From Sphaerisporangium flaviroseum (lineage in GTDB: Bacteria > Actinomycetota > Actinomycetes > Streptosporangiales > Streptosporangiaceae), in NCBI RefSeq assembly GCF_039537005.1, contig NZ_BAAAZR010000004.1, positions 62,001 to 126,000 on the forward strand: DNA of 64,000 bases, in the 5' to 3' direction. Positions 32,732 through 41,309 of this stretch are shown in pieces; within the stretch, counting starts at the first letter, position 1, and each line of letters opens with the position of its first letter. Both the position numbers and the translations under genes were made by a program. The notes under the pieces were generated by a model. The model did not search any database. It worked only from the letters and a program-made list of their open reading frames with translations, and was not told the DNA's origin.

Positions 32732-34681
32732 TCATCTCTGACGTGAACCAAGGGCCACGTGGCCGGTCCAGCGGCGGTTCAGTAGCTCGGTGCCGTTCTC
32801 GGTGGCGGTGATGTCCACGGTGACGCTCAGGCCGCCGTCTCCGGTGACCACCTCCACCCGGCTTTCCGCGCCCACCATGGGGCCGTCCGGCCAGGTGATG
32901 TCGAACCGGCTGCGCGCCGAGGCCGTCTGGTGGCGGGTGCGGTGGTCCAGGGTGACCTCGCCCTCGTAGAGGTCGGCGTAGGTTCCACCACCGAGCGGCT
33001 CTGCGGTGGAACCGTAGCGGGTGCGGCAGCGGGTGGTCCGCTGGAGGACGTCCTGCTCGATGGTCCAGACGACATCGGTCGCGTCGGGGACCGGCGCTTC
33101 CGTGCACCGCAGCCCCGAGGCGGGTTCGCCCAGCGGGCCGCCGACCAGCGGGAGGAGCAACGTGCTCGCTCCGAGGTCCACCTCCACCCGTGCCGGCTCC
33201 AGTGAGGCCATGACGTTCGGCCACTCGGAGGTGGCGAGCGCGAGCCTGAGCCGGTGGCCGGGGATCACCCGATGCGCCACGACATCCAGCTCCACCTCCA
33301 CATCCATCTCCACCCGGCTCCCGTCCACGGCCCGGCTCTGTGGCCGGGCGCCGTTCCCGGTCCCCATCGCGGGCGAGGCCGGCGAGGCGGCGGCGAGGAG
33401 CAGGACGCCGCGGGTGATGAGTTCGGAGGCGCCGTCGGGCGCCACGTCGCAGAGTCGCACGGCGAGCGTGGCACCCGTCTCCGCACGGACCCGCGCGCGC
33501 AGCCGGGGGTGACCGACGATGGTCAGCCCATCGGCGGGGCTGTCCCACTCGACGGTGACACACCGGGCGTCGTCCGCGCTCTGGTCCAGCGGCTGTCCCC
33601 AGGGAAGCGCGCCAGCGCAGTTGTTCCAGGCGGCGACACCGATGTCCGGCGCGGCCGGAAGCTCGGCCCAGGCGCCGGACGGACCGAGGATCCGGGGCCG
33701 CTCCGGAAGGGCGGGCCAGCCAGGGAAGGTACGGAATTCGCCGTTCACCATGGGCCGGTCGGGGGACGGCGGGGTGGAGGAGCGGATGAAGATCACGGCC
33801 GAGCGGTCCGGCGCCGCCGCCCGGTCCCCGCGCAGCCAGCGGTCCCACCAGCCGACCATCTCGGGCAGCAACTCGATGCCCGGACCCGGAAGCGCGTGGT
33901 CGGGTGACGAATGCGACCACGGCCCGGCGACGACACGGTAGGGAACGTCGTTGCGTTCGAGAGCTGCGCTCAGGCGCGGCACCACGTTGGCATAACCGTC
34001 CGCCCATCCCGCGACCAGCATCGTCGGCACCGCGATCCGATCGTGGCCGGGACGGAGCGAGCCCTGCCGCCAGTAGGCGCCGTCGTGCCGCTCGCCCATC
34101 CAGCGTGGCAGCCACGGCTCGGTGGCCGCCAGCCGCCGCAGCCACTCCTCGCGCCAGCCGTCCCCGTACACCTCCGGTACCGGGGGCAGCGCGTTCATGG
34201 CCGCCATGTACGCCGGGTAGTCGACGATGTCGAGCCATCGGTGGACACCGCCCGAGTAGTGCACGTCGTCGGTGTAGCGGTCGTCGGAGGCGTAGATGGA
34301 GCAGATCGCCCTGAGCGCGGGGGGACGGGCGGCGGCCACGCACAGGGCGTTGAAGCCGCTGTAGGAGGTGCCGTACATGCCTATGCCGCCGTCACACCAT
34401 GGCCGGCCGGCCAGCCACTCGATGACCTGGCACAGGTCGTCGACCTCGCTCGCCGGGTACTCGTCCTCGGGAACGCCCTCGCTGGAACCGGTCCCGCGTA
34501 CGTCCACCCGGCACACCGCGTAGCCGTGATCGGCGGCCAGGGCTTCGTACTCGGCGCGATAGCCGTAGGTCACGTCGTCCTTGCGGTACGGCAGCGCCTC
34601 CAGCAGGCATGGCGCGGGCAGCCGTTCGGGCAGGAAGAGGGTGGCCGCGAGCCTCGTCCCGTCCGCCATCGGAATCGTCAC
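32732..34681 (-). CDS. CocE/NonD-family hydrolase (X-Pro dipeptidyl-peptidase type)
   Basis: A 649-aa serine hydrolase. The N-terminal alpha/beta domain has ALPYRKDDVTYGYRAEYEA, VCRVDVRGTGSSEGVPEDEY, and the nucleophile elbow in GMYGTSYSGFNALC (Ser ~120); VAGWADGYANV gives a likely catalytic Asp and GPWSHSSPDHALP the His. The C-terminal ~230 residues form the jelly-roll domain of the X-Pro dipeptidyl-peptidase family (GHRLRLALATSEWPN). It may cleave esters, amides or peptides. The GTG at 34681 overlaps the upstream dehydrogenase stop and has GGAGGA 9 nt upstream. It is the last gene of a five-gene overlapping operon. Confidence 0.88.
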   Translation of the reverse strand: MTIPMADGTRLAATLFLPERLPAPCLLEALPYRKDDVTYGYRAEYEALAADHGYAVCRVDVRGTGSSEGVPEDEYPASEVDDLCQVIEWLAGRPWCDGGIGMYGTSYSGFNALCVAAARPPALRAICSIYASDDRYTDDVHYSGGVHRWLDIVDYPAYMAAMNALPPVPEVYGDGWREEWLRRLAATEPWLPRWMGERHDGAYWRQGSLRPGHDRIAVPTMLVAGWADGYANVVPRLSAALERNDVPYRVVAGPWSHSSPDHALPGPGIELLPEMVGWWDRWLRGDRAAAPDRSAVIFIRSSTPPSPDRPMVNGEFRTFPGWPALPERPRILGPSGAWAELPAAPDIGVAAWNNCAGALPWGQPLDQSADDARCVTVEWDSPADGLTIVGHPRLRARVRAETGATLAVRLCDVAPDGASELITRGVLLLAAASPASPAMGTGNGARPQSRAVDGSRVEMDVEVELDVVAHRVIPGHRLRLALATSEWPNVMASLEPARVEVDLGASTLLLPLVGGPLGEPASGLRCTEAPVPDATDVVWTIEQDVLQRTTRCRTRYGSTAEPLGGGTYADLYEGEVTLDHRTRHQTASARSRFDITWPDGPMVGAESRVEVVTGDGGLSVTVDITATENGTELLNRRWTGHVALGSRQR

Positions 34682-35865
34682 CAGCACGGTTCCTCCTCGG
34701 CGGTCCGCACGACCGGAGATGGCGCTCGGCCGCTGAGGGTGTGCGCGATCTCTCGTGGGGTCTTCCCGGTGCGCCCGGACTCGTCGAGCACCTCCCGCAG
34801 CACCCGCCGCATCCACGAGCGGATCTTGGCGAAGGCGCCGTCCGCCTCGGCGGGGATGTCCCCGAACAGCGTCCACCACCACCAGGAGTTGGTCGCCGAG
34901 TTGGCCACGACGTCCGGCACGATCAGCACGCCGCGCTCGCGCAGCAGTTCCTCCGCCTCCGCGGTGACCGGGCAGTTCGCGGCCTCGACGATCAGCCGGG
35001 CGCGCACGCGAGCGGCTTCGGGCGCACCGACGCAGTACGACACGGCGGCGGGGACCAGCACGTCGCAGTCGACGTCCAGCCAGCTCGCCCCGGGCAGTTC
35101 GCGGTCGCCGGCCCGCAGGCGGGTACGGTCCATCCGGCCGTGCGCGTCCCGGCTGAGCAGCAGGGTCTCCACGTCGAGCCCGCCCGGGTTGACGATCAGG
35201 CCATCGGTGTCGCTGATGCCGACGATCCGCACCCCGGCCCTGGACAGGAACCTGGCCGTGGCGCCGCCCATGGAGCCGAAGCCCTGGACGACGGCCGTGG
35301 CATCGCGCAGCCCGAGGTGGTCGATGGCGGTCAGCACCGCCTCGGCGACGCCGCATCCGCCCGCGAGGTCGCCCAGCCCGATCCCGTCGACGTCCACGGC
35401 GAAGGCCGCGTCGAGCCGGCGCAACGCGGCGTCCGCGTCGTCCAGCAGCGGCAGCACCGCGTCGATGGACGTGCGCATCCCGGCCTCGCGGCAGGCCGCG
35501 TCGATCGAGTCCTGGCGTAGTCCGAGGTCCTCGCCGGTCGCCCAGTAGGTCTGCAGGAGGGGTTTCATGGCGACGATGTACCGCCGCAGCAGCCCATCCG
35601 CCTCGGGGTCGAGCGGATCGCAGTCGATGCCGCCCTTGGCCCCGCCGAGCGGCTGGTACAGGTTGCCCGGTTCGTAGGCGAGCGCCTCCTTGCGGCTCAT
35701 CCCGCGCGCGAGGTCAGCGACCTCGGCCAGGGTCACCCCTTCACGCATGCGCAGCCCTCCGCTGCCGACGCCGCGTCCGAGCCGGTCGATCACGACGTAC
35801 CCGTGGCGGCCGGTCACCTCGTCCGTCCACACGACCTGGAGGAAGGGCTGCGGTGTGGGGGTCAC
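34678..35865 (-). CDS. Glu/Leu/Phe/Val dehydrogenase family protein
   Basis: A 395-aa NAD(P)-dependent amino acid dehydrogenase. The catalytic Lys region is PLGGAKGGIDCDP, with TGEDLGLRQDSIDAA following, and the nucleotide-binding loop is VVQGFGSMGGATARFL; IVEAANCPVTAEAEELL and PDVVANSATNSWWWW are also family features. It interconverts an amino acid and its 2-oxo acid plus ammonia. Start is GTG at 35865, overlapping the TPP-enzyme stop (GTGA), with GGAGAA upstream. Next to a 2-oxo acid decarboxylase-like enzyme it probably supplies or competes for that 2-oxo acid. Confidence 0.88.
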   Translation of the reverse strand: MTPTPQPFLQVVWTDEVTGRHGYVVIDRLGRGVGSGGLRMREGVTLAEVADLARGMSRKEALAYEPGNLYQPLGGAKGGIDCDPLDPEADGLLRRYIVAMKPLLQTYWATGEDLGLRQDSIDAACREAGMRTSIDAVLPLLDDADAALRRLDAAFAVDVDGIGLGDLAGGCGVAEAVLTAIDHLGLRDATAVVQGFGSMGGATARFLSRAGVRIVGISDTDGLIVNPGGLDVETLLLSRDAHGRMDRTRLRAGDRELPGASWLDVDCDVLVPAAVSYCVGAPEAARVRARLIVEAANCPVTAEAEELLRERGVLIVPDVVANSATNSWWWWTLFGDIPAEADGAFAKIRSWMRRVLREVLDESGRTGKTPREIAHTLSGRAPSPVVRTAEEEPCW

Positions 35866-37544
35866 TGGTTCTCCTTGACGACGATGACGGTGGGAACGGG
35901 CGCGCGTACCGCTTCTCGTACGGCCTGGCCCAGCTCGGCCGGGGTGCCGGCGGCGACCCCGCGTGCCCCGTAGGCACGGGCGAGCATGACGAGGTCGGGC
36001 CCGTGCAGGTCCACGCCGACCGGGGGCATGCCGCGCTCGGCCATCTCGGCGCGGATCTCGCCGTAGCCCCCGTTGAGTGACACGACGATCGGAAGGGACA
36101 GGCCCAGCTCCACGGCGGTGGCGAGCTCCTGCACGCTGAACTGGAACGCTCCGTCCCCGGCGAGGACGGCCACCGGCGCGCCCGGGCGCGCGACCGCCGC
36201 GCCGATCGCGGCGGGGAGCGCGAAGCCGAGCGTGCCGTAGCCGGTGGGGAACAGGAAGCGGCCGGGCGGATCCATCGGCAGGCCGCCGAGCGCGCCGTAG
36301 TAGCACATCATCGAGTTGTCGGCGGCGACGATCGTCTCGGGCGGCAGCGCCTCCCTCAGGGCTTCGAGCTGTCCCGCCCATCTGTGCGTGAGCCGCTTCA
36401 GCTCGGTGTCCCGCGCGCGCCACGGCTCCGCATCCCGTGAGCGCGCCTCGGCGGCTCGCGGCGGCTCCCCTTCACCGCCGGTCGGCGGCTCCCGGCGGAC
36501 GTCCCGGTCGCGGGTCGGTACGGCCGGTGCCAGGCGCGCGAGCAGTCCCCGGAGGGCCTCCCCCACGTCGCCGACGACCGGGACGCCGGCGACATGGTCA
36601 CCGTACATCTGGCCTGGATCGATGTCGGCCCTGATCAGGGTGCCGTTCAGGCGGAAGTCGTCGACCCACAGGTCGGAGGGCGCCAGCTCGGTGGCCAGTG
36701 CGAGCACCACGTCGCACCCGGCCAGCCAGTCCCGTACCGCCGCCAGGTGCATGGTGGCGCCGAGGGACAGCGGGTGGCTTTCCGGGACGGTGCCCTTGCC
36801 GTTCGCCGTCGTGACGATCGGCGCGCCGAGCAGCTCCGCCAGGCGGACCACGAGGGGGCCCGCCCCGTGGCAACCGCCGCCGGCGACGACGCCGGGGCGG
36901 CGGGCCGCGGCCAGGACGGCGGCGGCCTCGTCCAGCGCGGCGGGGCCGGGCACGCGTGGGGGCTGCCGGAATCGTGGCCCGAACCGGACGGCGCCTTCGG
37001 CGTCCAGCAGGTCGACGGGGATCTCGATATGGACCGGCCGGGGCCGCCCTTCCCCGAAGGAGGCGAACGCGCGCGCGACCGCCGCCGGGATCTCCCCGAG
37101 CGAGGTGACCCGGTGGCTCCAGGCGCACAGCGCGTCGAGCGCGCGGGACTGGTCCTTGCTCTCGTGCAGGTATCCGCGCCCCTGGCGCGGATGAGCCGCG
37201 GGCACACCCGGTGAGATCAGCAGCACGGGCACCGAGTCGGAGTAGGCCTGGGCCAGCGCGGTGGCGGCGTTGAGGGCGGCCGGTCCCGTCGTGGTGACCG
37301 CGAGGCCGGGACGTCCGCTCGCGCGGGCGTACCCGTCGGCGGCGTATCCGGCCCCCTGCTCGTGCCGGGGCGTCACGCACCGGACCCCGGCCCGGTCCAG
37401 CTCCTGGTAGAGGGCCAGGTTGTGGGTGCCGGGGATGCCGAAGACGGTGTCCACCCCGTGGCGGGTGAGCGCCGCCACCAGTGCCCCGGCCCCCGTCCCG
37501 GCGAAGACCTCGGCCGGCGCCGCGCCGCCTGTCGGACAGGTCAT
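35862..37544 (-). CDS. Thiamine-pyrophosphate enzyme, 2-oxo acid decarboxylase type (AruI/acetolactate-synthase-like)
   Basis: A 560-aa ThDP enzyme with three domains. The N-terminal domain holds the conserved Glu (VFGIPGTHNLALYQEL, RCVTPRHEQGAGYAADGYAR), the middle domain follows, and the C-terminal cofactor domain has VLAGDGAFQFSVQELATA, the GDG...N cofactor-binding motif with SLNGGYGEIR. The VFGIPGTHNLALY/TPRHEQGAGYAADGYAR pattern resembles 5-guanidino-2-oxopentanoate decarboxylase (AruI) more than biosynthetic acetolactate synthase; no regulatory subunit gene is present. ATG at 37544 has GGAGGAG 7 nt upstream and overlaps the transporter stop. Confidence 0.82.
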   Translation of the reverse strand: MTCPTGGAAPAEVFAGTGAGALVAALTRHGVDTVFGIPGTHNLALYQELDRAGVRCVTPRHEQGAGYAADGYARASGRPGLAVTTTGPAALNAATALAQAYSDSVPVLLISPGVPAAHPRQGRGYLHESKDQSRALDALCAWSHRVTSLGEIPAAVARAFASFGEGRPRPVHIEIPVDLLDAEGAVRFGPRFRQPPRVPGPAALDEAAAVLAAARRPGVVAGGGCHGAGPLVVRLAELLGAPIVTTANGKGTVPESHPLSLGATMHLAAVRDWLAGCDVVLALATELAPSDLWVDDFRLNGTLIRADIDPGQMYGDHVAGVPVVGDVGEALRGLLARLAPAVPTRDRDVRREPPTGGEGEPPRAAEARSRDAEPWRARDTELKRLTHRWAGQLEALREALPPETIVAADNSMMCYYGALGGLPMDPPGRFLFPTGYGTLGFALPAAIGAAVARPGAPVAVLAGDGAFQFSVQELATAVELGLSLPIVVSLNGGYGEIRAEMAERGMPPVGVDLHGPDLVMLARAYGARGVAAGTPAELGQAVREAVRAPVPTVIVVKENQ

Positions 37545-38485
37545 GGGGCATCTCCTCCGGGTACGGGGGTGAGAGTGCGGGCGGGAGGTGATGCGGGGGC
37601 GGCACGTGCGGGCACCGCCACGAGGACCATCGCCACCAGGACGCACCCGCCTCCCACCAGCAGCGACCAGCCGGCCGCCTCGCCGTACAGCAGCACCGCG
37701 AAGGCGGTCGCCCACAGCGGCTCGACGGACATGACGACGGCGGCGGTGGTGGCGGGCACGTGGGCCTGCGCCCAGGTCTGCGTGAGGAAGGAGAGCGCTC
37801 CGGCCACGGTCGCCAGGTAGACCAGACCGGCCCAGTCCCCGGCCGAGGCCGGCACCGCGACCCCGCCGGGCAGGGCCGCGACCGTCAGCACGCACGCCAT
37901 CGTGCCGATCTGGACCACAGTCAGCGCGTAGGCCTCCTCCGGGCGGCTCCACCTGCTGAGCGCGACGACGTGGACGGCGTAGAACGCGGCCGAGGCCAGC
38001 GTGAGCGCCAGCCCCACGGCCGGGACCGGCCCTCCGTCGCCGCCGGCCATCCAGGTGAAGGCGGCCAGGCCCGCGACGGCGAGCCCCACGGCGGTCCAGG
38101 TCCGGACGGTGATCCGGGTGCGGAACCACACCAGGGCGAGCAACGGGGTCATGACGACGTACGACCCGGTCACGAAGCCCGAGACCGAGGACGGCAGCGT
38201 CGTCAGCCCGTAGGTCTGGGTGACCAGCGCCGCGCCGTACACCAGCCCGAGCCCGACGCCCGCCCACCACGCGCGGGAGCCGAGCCCGCGCAGGACGGCC
38301 GGACGCACGGCGAGCAGCAGCACGGCCGAGGCCACGTAGCGCACGGCGAACAGGTCCGCCACCGGCAGCCGCGTGATCATGTCCTTCACGAGGGGGAAGG
38401 TGGTGCCCCAGACGGCGGTCACGCACAGCAGCGCGACAACGCCGGCGAGGTGCCGCGCGGCCTTGGCGGGGTCGAGAGACCTCAC
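37541..38485 (-). CDS. EamA/DMT-family transporter
   Basis: A 314-aa membrane protein with ten predicted helices in two EamA repeats (VALLCVTAVWGTTFPLVKDM opening the first, VGLALTLASAAFYAVHVVAL the second), typical of drug/metabolite transporters that export amino acids or related compounds. GTG at 38485 overlaps the amidohydrolase stop (GTGA), and its own stop overlaps the TPP-enzyme ATG. It probably moves the operon's substrate or product. Confidence 0.88.
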   Translation of the reverse strand: MRSLDPAKAARHLAGVVALLCVTAVWGTTFPLVKDMITRLPVADLFAVRYVASAVLLLAVRPAVLRGLGSRAWWAGVGLGLVYGAALVTQTYGLTTLPSSVSGFVTGSYVVMTPLLALVWFRTRITVRTWTAVGLAVAGLAAFTWMAGGDGGPVPAVGLALTLASAAFYAVHVVALSRWSRPEEAYALTVVQIGTMACVLTVAALPGGVAVPASAGDWAGLVYLATVAGALSFLTQTWAQAHVPATTAAVVMSVEPLWATAFAVLLYGEAAGWSLLVGGGCVLVAMVLVAVPARAAPASPPARTLTPVPGGDAP

Positions 38486-39705
38486 GAAAGGTCGTTCTTC
38501 AGGATGTCGCCGTTCTTCATGACGAAGGCGACGTCGGTGAAGGCGCCGACGTCGAAGGGGCCGCGGACGGCGATGAGGTCGGCGTACTTGCCCGGGGTCA
38601 CCGAGCCGACGCGGTCCTCCCAGCCCATGCACTCGGCGCTGGTCAGCGTGGCGGCGCGCAGCACCTCCACAGGACTCATGCCGTGTTCGGCCATGGTGCG
38701 CAGTTGCAGGGCCTGCATGCCGTGCGGGAAGCCGCCGGCGTCCGTGCCGAAGCCGATTCTGACCCCGGCGCGCACGGCTCGCGCGAACGCCTCGCGTTGC
38801 GCTTCGGCCGTCTCGTCGTTCTTGCGCAGTCCTTCGGCGTCGAAGCCGTTGGTCGCCGCGGTCTCACGGATCCAGTCGGCCCACCAGATGTCGGCGGACA
38901 GGTAGGTGCCGTGCTCCAGCATGAGCTCGATGCCCTCGTCGTCCAGGTAGCAGGCGTGCTCGATCGAGCGGACCCCGGCGCGGACGGCCATCTTGATGCC
39001 CTCGGCGCCGTGGGCGTGGGCCGCGACGTACGCCCCGTACCAGGACGCCTCCTGGACGGCGGCGCGCATCTGCTCCTCGGTCAGCTCCGGCGCGCCGGGC
39101 ACCGTACCGGCGGCCATCACCGCACCGGTCGCGATGAGCTTGATGAGGTCGGCGCCGCCGTGCAGGATCTCCCGCACCCGCTCGCGGACGTCGTCGACCG
39201 TGCGCACGGATCCGAAGCGGAACTCGCGGGGAAGCTCGATGTCGTGCGCGAGGCCGGTGATCATGCCTCCGCCGGAGGAGACGGTGACGTAGGCCCCCGC
39301 GACGGCCATACGGGGACCGGTCACCGTGCCGTCGTCGATGGCGTCGCGCAGCGCCGTGTCGACGAAGGCGCGGAACGTCCCGACGTCACGGACGGTCGTG
39401 AACCCGGCGAGCACGGTGTCGCGTGCGTTGCGCACCCCGGCGAGCACCTGCCGCGCGGCGCTCAGCTTCAGCTCCTGCGCGTAGTCCCCGCAGGCGGCGA
39501 CGCCGACCAGGTGGGTGTGCAGGTCGATCAGACCGGGGGTCAGGGTGACGTCGCCCAGGTCGAGGATCCGGACGCCGGGGGGCACCGGCGCCGTCCCTGG
39601 CCCGACCGCGGCGATCCGCTCACCCTCCACCAGCACCGTCTGGTCGTCCAGCACCTGACCGGCCTCGACATCCACGAGCCGCGCACATCGCAATGCGATC
39701 GCCAT
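38482..39705 (-). CDS. Metal-dependent amidohydrolase (imidazolonepropionase/prolidase-like)
   Basis: A 407-aa TIM-barrel amidohydrolase. Motifs: LTPGLIDLHTHLVGV (metal HxH), a candidate metal Lys in ADLIKLIATGAV, YVAAHAHGAEGIK and SIEHACYLDDEG (His ligands), and IGFGTDAGGFPHG (catalytic Asp). The flanking small beta domain ends PGKYADLIAVRGPF. Relatives hydrolyse X-Pro dipeptides, N-acyl or cyclic amides. ATG at 39705 has an AAGGGAT site upstream. It is the first gene of the 39.7-32.7 kb operon, so its product probably feeds the dehydrogenase and ThDP enzyme. Confidence 0.88.
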   Translation of the reverse strand: MAIALRCARLVDVEAGQVLDDQTVLVEGERIAAVGPGTAPVPPGVRILDLGDVTLTPGLIDLHTHLVGVAACGDYAQELKLSAARQVLAGVRNARDTVLAGFTTVRDVGTFRAFVDTALRDAIDDGTVTGPRMAVAGAYVTVSSGGGMITGLAHDIELPREFRFGSVRTVDDVRERVREILHGGADLIKLIATGAVMAAGTVPGAPELTEEQMRAAVQEASWYGAYVAAHAHGAEGIKMAVRAGVRSIEHACYLDDEGIELMLEHGTYLSADIWWADWIRETAATNGFDAEGLRKNDETAEAQREAFARAVRAGVRIGFGTDAGGFPHGMQALQLRTMAEHGMSPVEVLRAATLTSAECMGWEDRVGSVTPGKYADLIAVRGPFDVGAFTDVAFVMKNGDILKNDLS

Positions 39706-39729
39706 CCGGGATCCCTTCCACACGTTTCC

Positions 39730-39795
39730 TGAGTCGCAACTCAAACACATCGGCCCTGAGCATGACAATGGGTGATCTGGCTAAGTCGCGCCTCA
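39730..39795. promoter_or_regulatory. Two related palindromic sites between the TetR gene and the amidohydrolase operon
   Basis: TGAGTCGCAACTCA (39730-39743) is a perfect 5-bp inverted repeat around CGCA. TAAGTCGCGCCTCA (39782-39795) matches it at 11 of 14 positions, 52 bp away. They lie within the 144-bp divergent promoter region and are the natural operators of the adjacent TetR protein. Confidence 0.65.
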
Positions 39796-39849
39796 GCTTT
39801 CGCAGCCCAATCGCCGTTCCGCGCACGCGGGGCACGCTAGGGTTCGTCT

Positions 39850-40455
39850 GTGGCACGAGGATTCGGCCGGGTACGTCGCGACGATCTGCTCAGGACCGCC
39901 TGTGAAGTGATCAGCGCGCAGGGCTTCGGACACACCCGCACCGTCGACATCGCCCAGGCGGCAGGGGTCAGCCAAGGGCTGCTCTTCTACCACTTCGAGA
40001 CCAAGGACAACCTGTTCGCGCAGGCATTCGAGTACGCCGCCCAGCGCGACCTCGACACCCTGGCCAAGCTGGAGGAGAACGGCGGTGCGCCGCTCGCCCG
40101 GCTGCGCGACCTGCTGAAGCTCTACTCCCCCAGCGCCAAGTCCAAGTCGTGGGCCCTGTGGATCGACGCCTGGTCTGAGTCACTGCGCAGCACCGCCCTC
40201 GAAGAGGTGTCCCGCACCATCGACCTGCGCTGGAAGCAGGCGCTCCGCGCGATCCTCGACGACGGCGTGGCGGAGGGGGCGTTCAAGTGCCCCGACCCCG
40301 ATGGGTCGACCTGGCGCATCGTCTCGCTCATCGACGGCCTGGCCGTCCAGGCCACCGTGCACAAGCGCGTGCTCACCCGCGCCCGGCTCGCCGAACTGGT
40401 CCGCATCGGCACCGCCACCGAGCTCGGCCTTCCTCCCGAAGCACTGTCGGACTGA
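39850..40455 (+). CDS. TetR-family transcriptional regulator
   Basis: A 201-aa regulator. The N-terminal HTH runs through residues ~10-57 (RDDLLRTACEVISAQGFG, TVDIAQAAGVSQGLLFYHF, ETKDNLFAQAFEYAA) and the C-terminal ligand domain is TetR_C-like with an acidic/aromatic WALWIDAWSESLRS helix. Start is GTG at 39850. It is divergent from the five-gene catabolic operon, with two matching palindromes between, so it very probably represses that operon until the substrate appears. Confidence 0.9.
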   Translation: MARGFGRVRRDDLLRTACEVISAQGFGHTRTVDIAQAAGVSQGLLFYHFETKDNLFAQAFEYAAQRDLDTLAKLEENGGAPLARLRDLLKLYSPSAKSKSWALWIDAWSESLRSTALEEVSRTIDLRWKQALRAILDDGVAEGAFKCPDPDGSTWRIVSLIDGLAVQATVHKRVLTRARLAELVRIGTATELGLPPEALSD

Positions 40456-40621
40456 CCCGGTCCGCCGTCTCCCAGGCACCGCTCACGCCGCCGCGAGGGA
40501 TTGGCAGGAAACGGTCACCGTGGGGCAACTTGCTGCATTCGATTTCTCTGGTTCACGGGCTGTGGAAAGCGCAGAGTTGGTTGCGCGAGCACAAATCCAC
40601 CGCCTAGAAAAGAGATAAGGA

Positions 40622-40756
40622 ATGAAGCACCCGACCCCCTCCCCGATCCAATTCACGACCATCGTCAATCCATCGGTGATGCCGCTTCGCAGGGCCGTCT
40701 CCCGCGCCGCCGGCGGGCTCTCCACAGTGGCGCCACCGGGCGTCACCTGCGACTGA
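40622..40756 (+). CDS. Hypothetical 44-residue peptide
   Basis: A short ORF missed by length filters: MKHPTPSPIQFTTIVNP at the N terminus and STVAPPGVTCD at the C terminus, with a single Cys two residues from the end. About 89% of third codon positions are G or C, whereas the 120 bp upstream are AT-richer and show no coding bias, so this is likely a real gene. An AAGG lies unusually close to the ATG. The next gene starts 16 bp after it. The size and terminal Cys would suit a modified or cell-surface peptide, but no maturation enzyme is adjacent. Confidence 0.5.
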   Translation: MKHPTPSPIQFTTIVNPSVMPLRRAVSRAAGGLSTVAPPGVTCD

Positions 40757-40772
40757 GCGGAGGTATCCAGCG

Positions 40773-41105
40773 ATGTTGGTGGTGTTGACGATGCGCCGCA
40801 TCATAGGACATCCGTCGGGCGACTCGCCGGTCGACGGCAGGCGGATGCTGGCACTGTTACCCAGACATTGGCGTAAGGATTTGCGGGAGGGCGGCGGGCA
40901 CATCGCCATCCGAATTGATACCGACGACAATACGACGACCGCGCAGATCCGCGCCCAGGTGGTGGCCACCCTCACCAATCCGGAGATCAGCCGCTGGCGA
41001 CTGGTCTCCTGCGAGACCGTGACGCCCCCGCGCGTCCACCAGCCCGCAAGACCCACCCCGGTCCCGACCGCACGACACATCCACCAACGCTCCGAATGGA
41101 ACTGA
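40773..41105 (+). CDS. Hypothetical 110-residue protein
   Basis: ATG at 40773 has GGAGG 9 nt upstream. The protein has a basic N-terminal part (MLVVLTMRRIIGHPSGD), a likely small alpha/beta core, HIAIRIDTDDNTTTAQIRAQ with SRWRLVSCETV, and a Pro/Arg/His-rich tail. No family is recognised. It follows the 44-residue peptide gene closely and is probably co-transcribed with it, so the two may be partners. Codon bias is coding-like. Confidence 0.6.
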   Translation: MLVVLTMRRIIGHPSGDSPVDGRRMLALLPRHWRKDLREGGGHIAIRIDTDDNTTTAQIRAQVVATLTNPEISRWRLVSCETVTPPRVHQPARPTPVPTARHIHQRSEWN

Positions 41106-41130
41106 CACCACGCCCCTCACCGGAATCCCC

Positions 41131-41148
41131 CTGTGTGAACGTACACAG
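41131..41148. promoter_or_regulatory. LacI-type operator candidate, distal
   Basis: CTGTGT-GAACGT-ACACAG is a perfect 6-bp inverted repeat with the central ACGT/CG typical of LacI-family operators. It lies 160 bp before the galactanase start and pairs with a second copy 123 bp downstream. Confidence 0.6.
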
Positions 41149-41255
41149 ATTCGGCCGGCATCATCTGGGCCCCGCACCTCGCTCACCTGGTGATGATGTG
41201 ACCGATCGACCAGCGGCTGGTCCATGGTGCTTTTCAGAGAGGAGGGCGAAGGCTA

Positions 41256-41271
41256 CTGTGCACGTTCACAG
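41256..41271. promoter_or_regulatory. LacI-type operator candidate, proximal
   Basis: CTGTG-CACGTT-CACAG resembles the distal site and lies 38 bp before the galactanase ATG, where a repressor would block transcription. The regulator gene itself is not in the window. Confidence 0.6.
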
Positions 41272-41309
41272 AGCATCTTCGCCCATCTCCTCTCCTGACC
41301 GGAGGACCC

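Noticed and set aside
40519..40618. A 32-codon ORF (start GTG 40519) before the 44-residue peptide gene
   Set aside because: Fewer than half of its third positions are G/C, unlike real genes here, despite an acceptable ribosome site.
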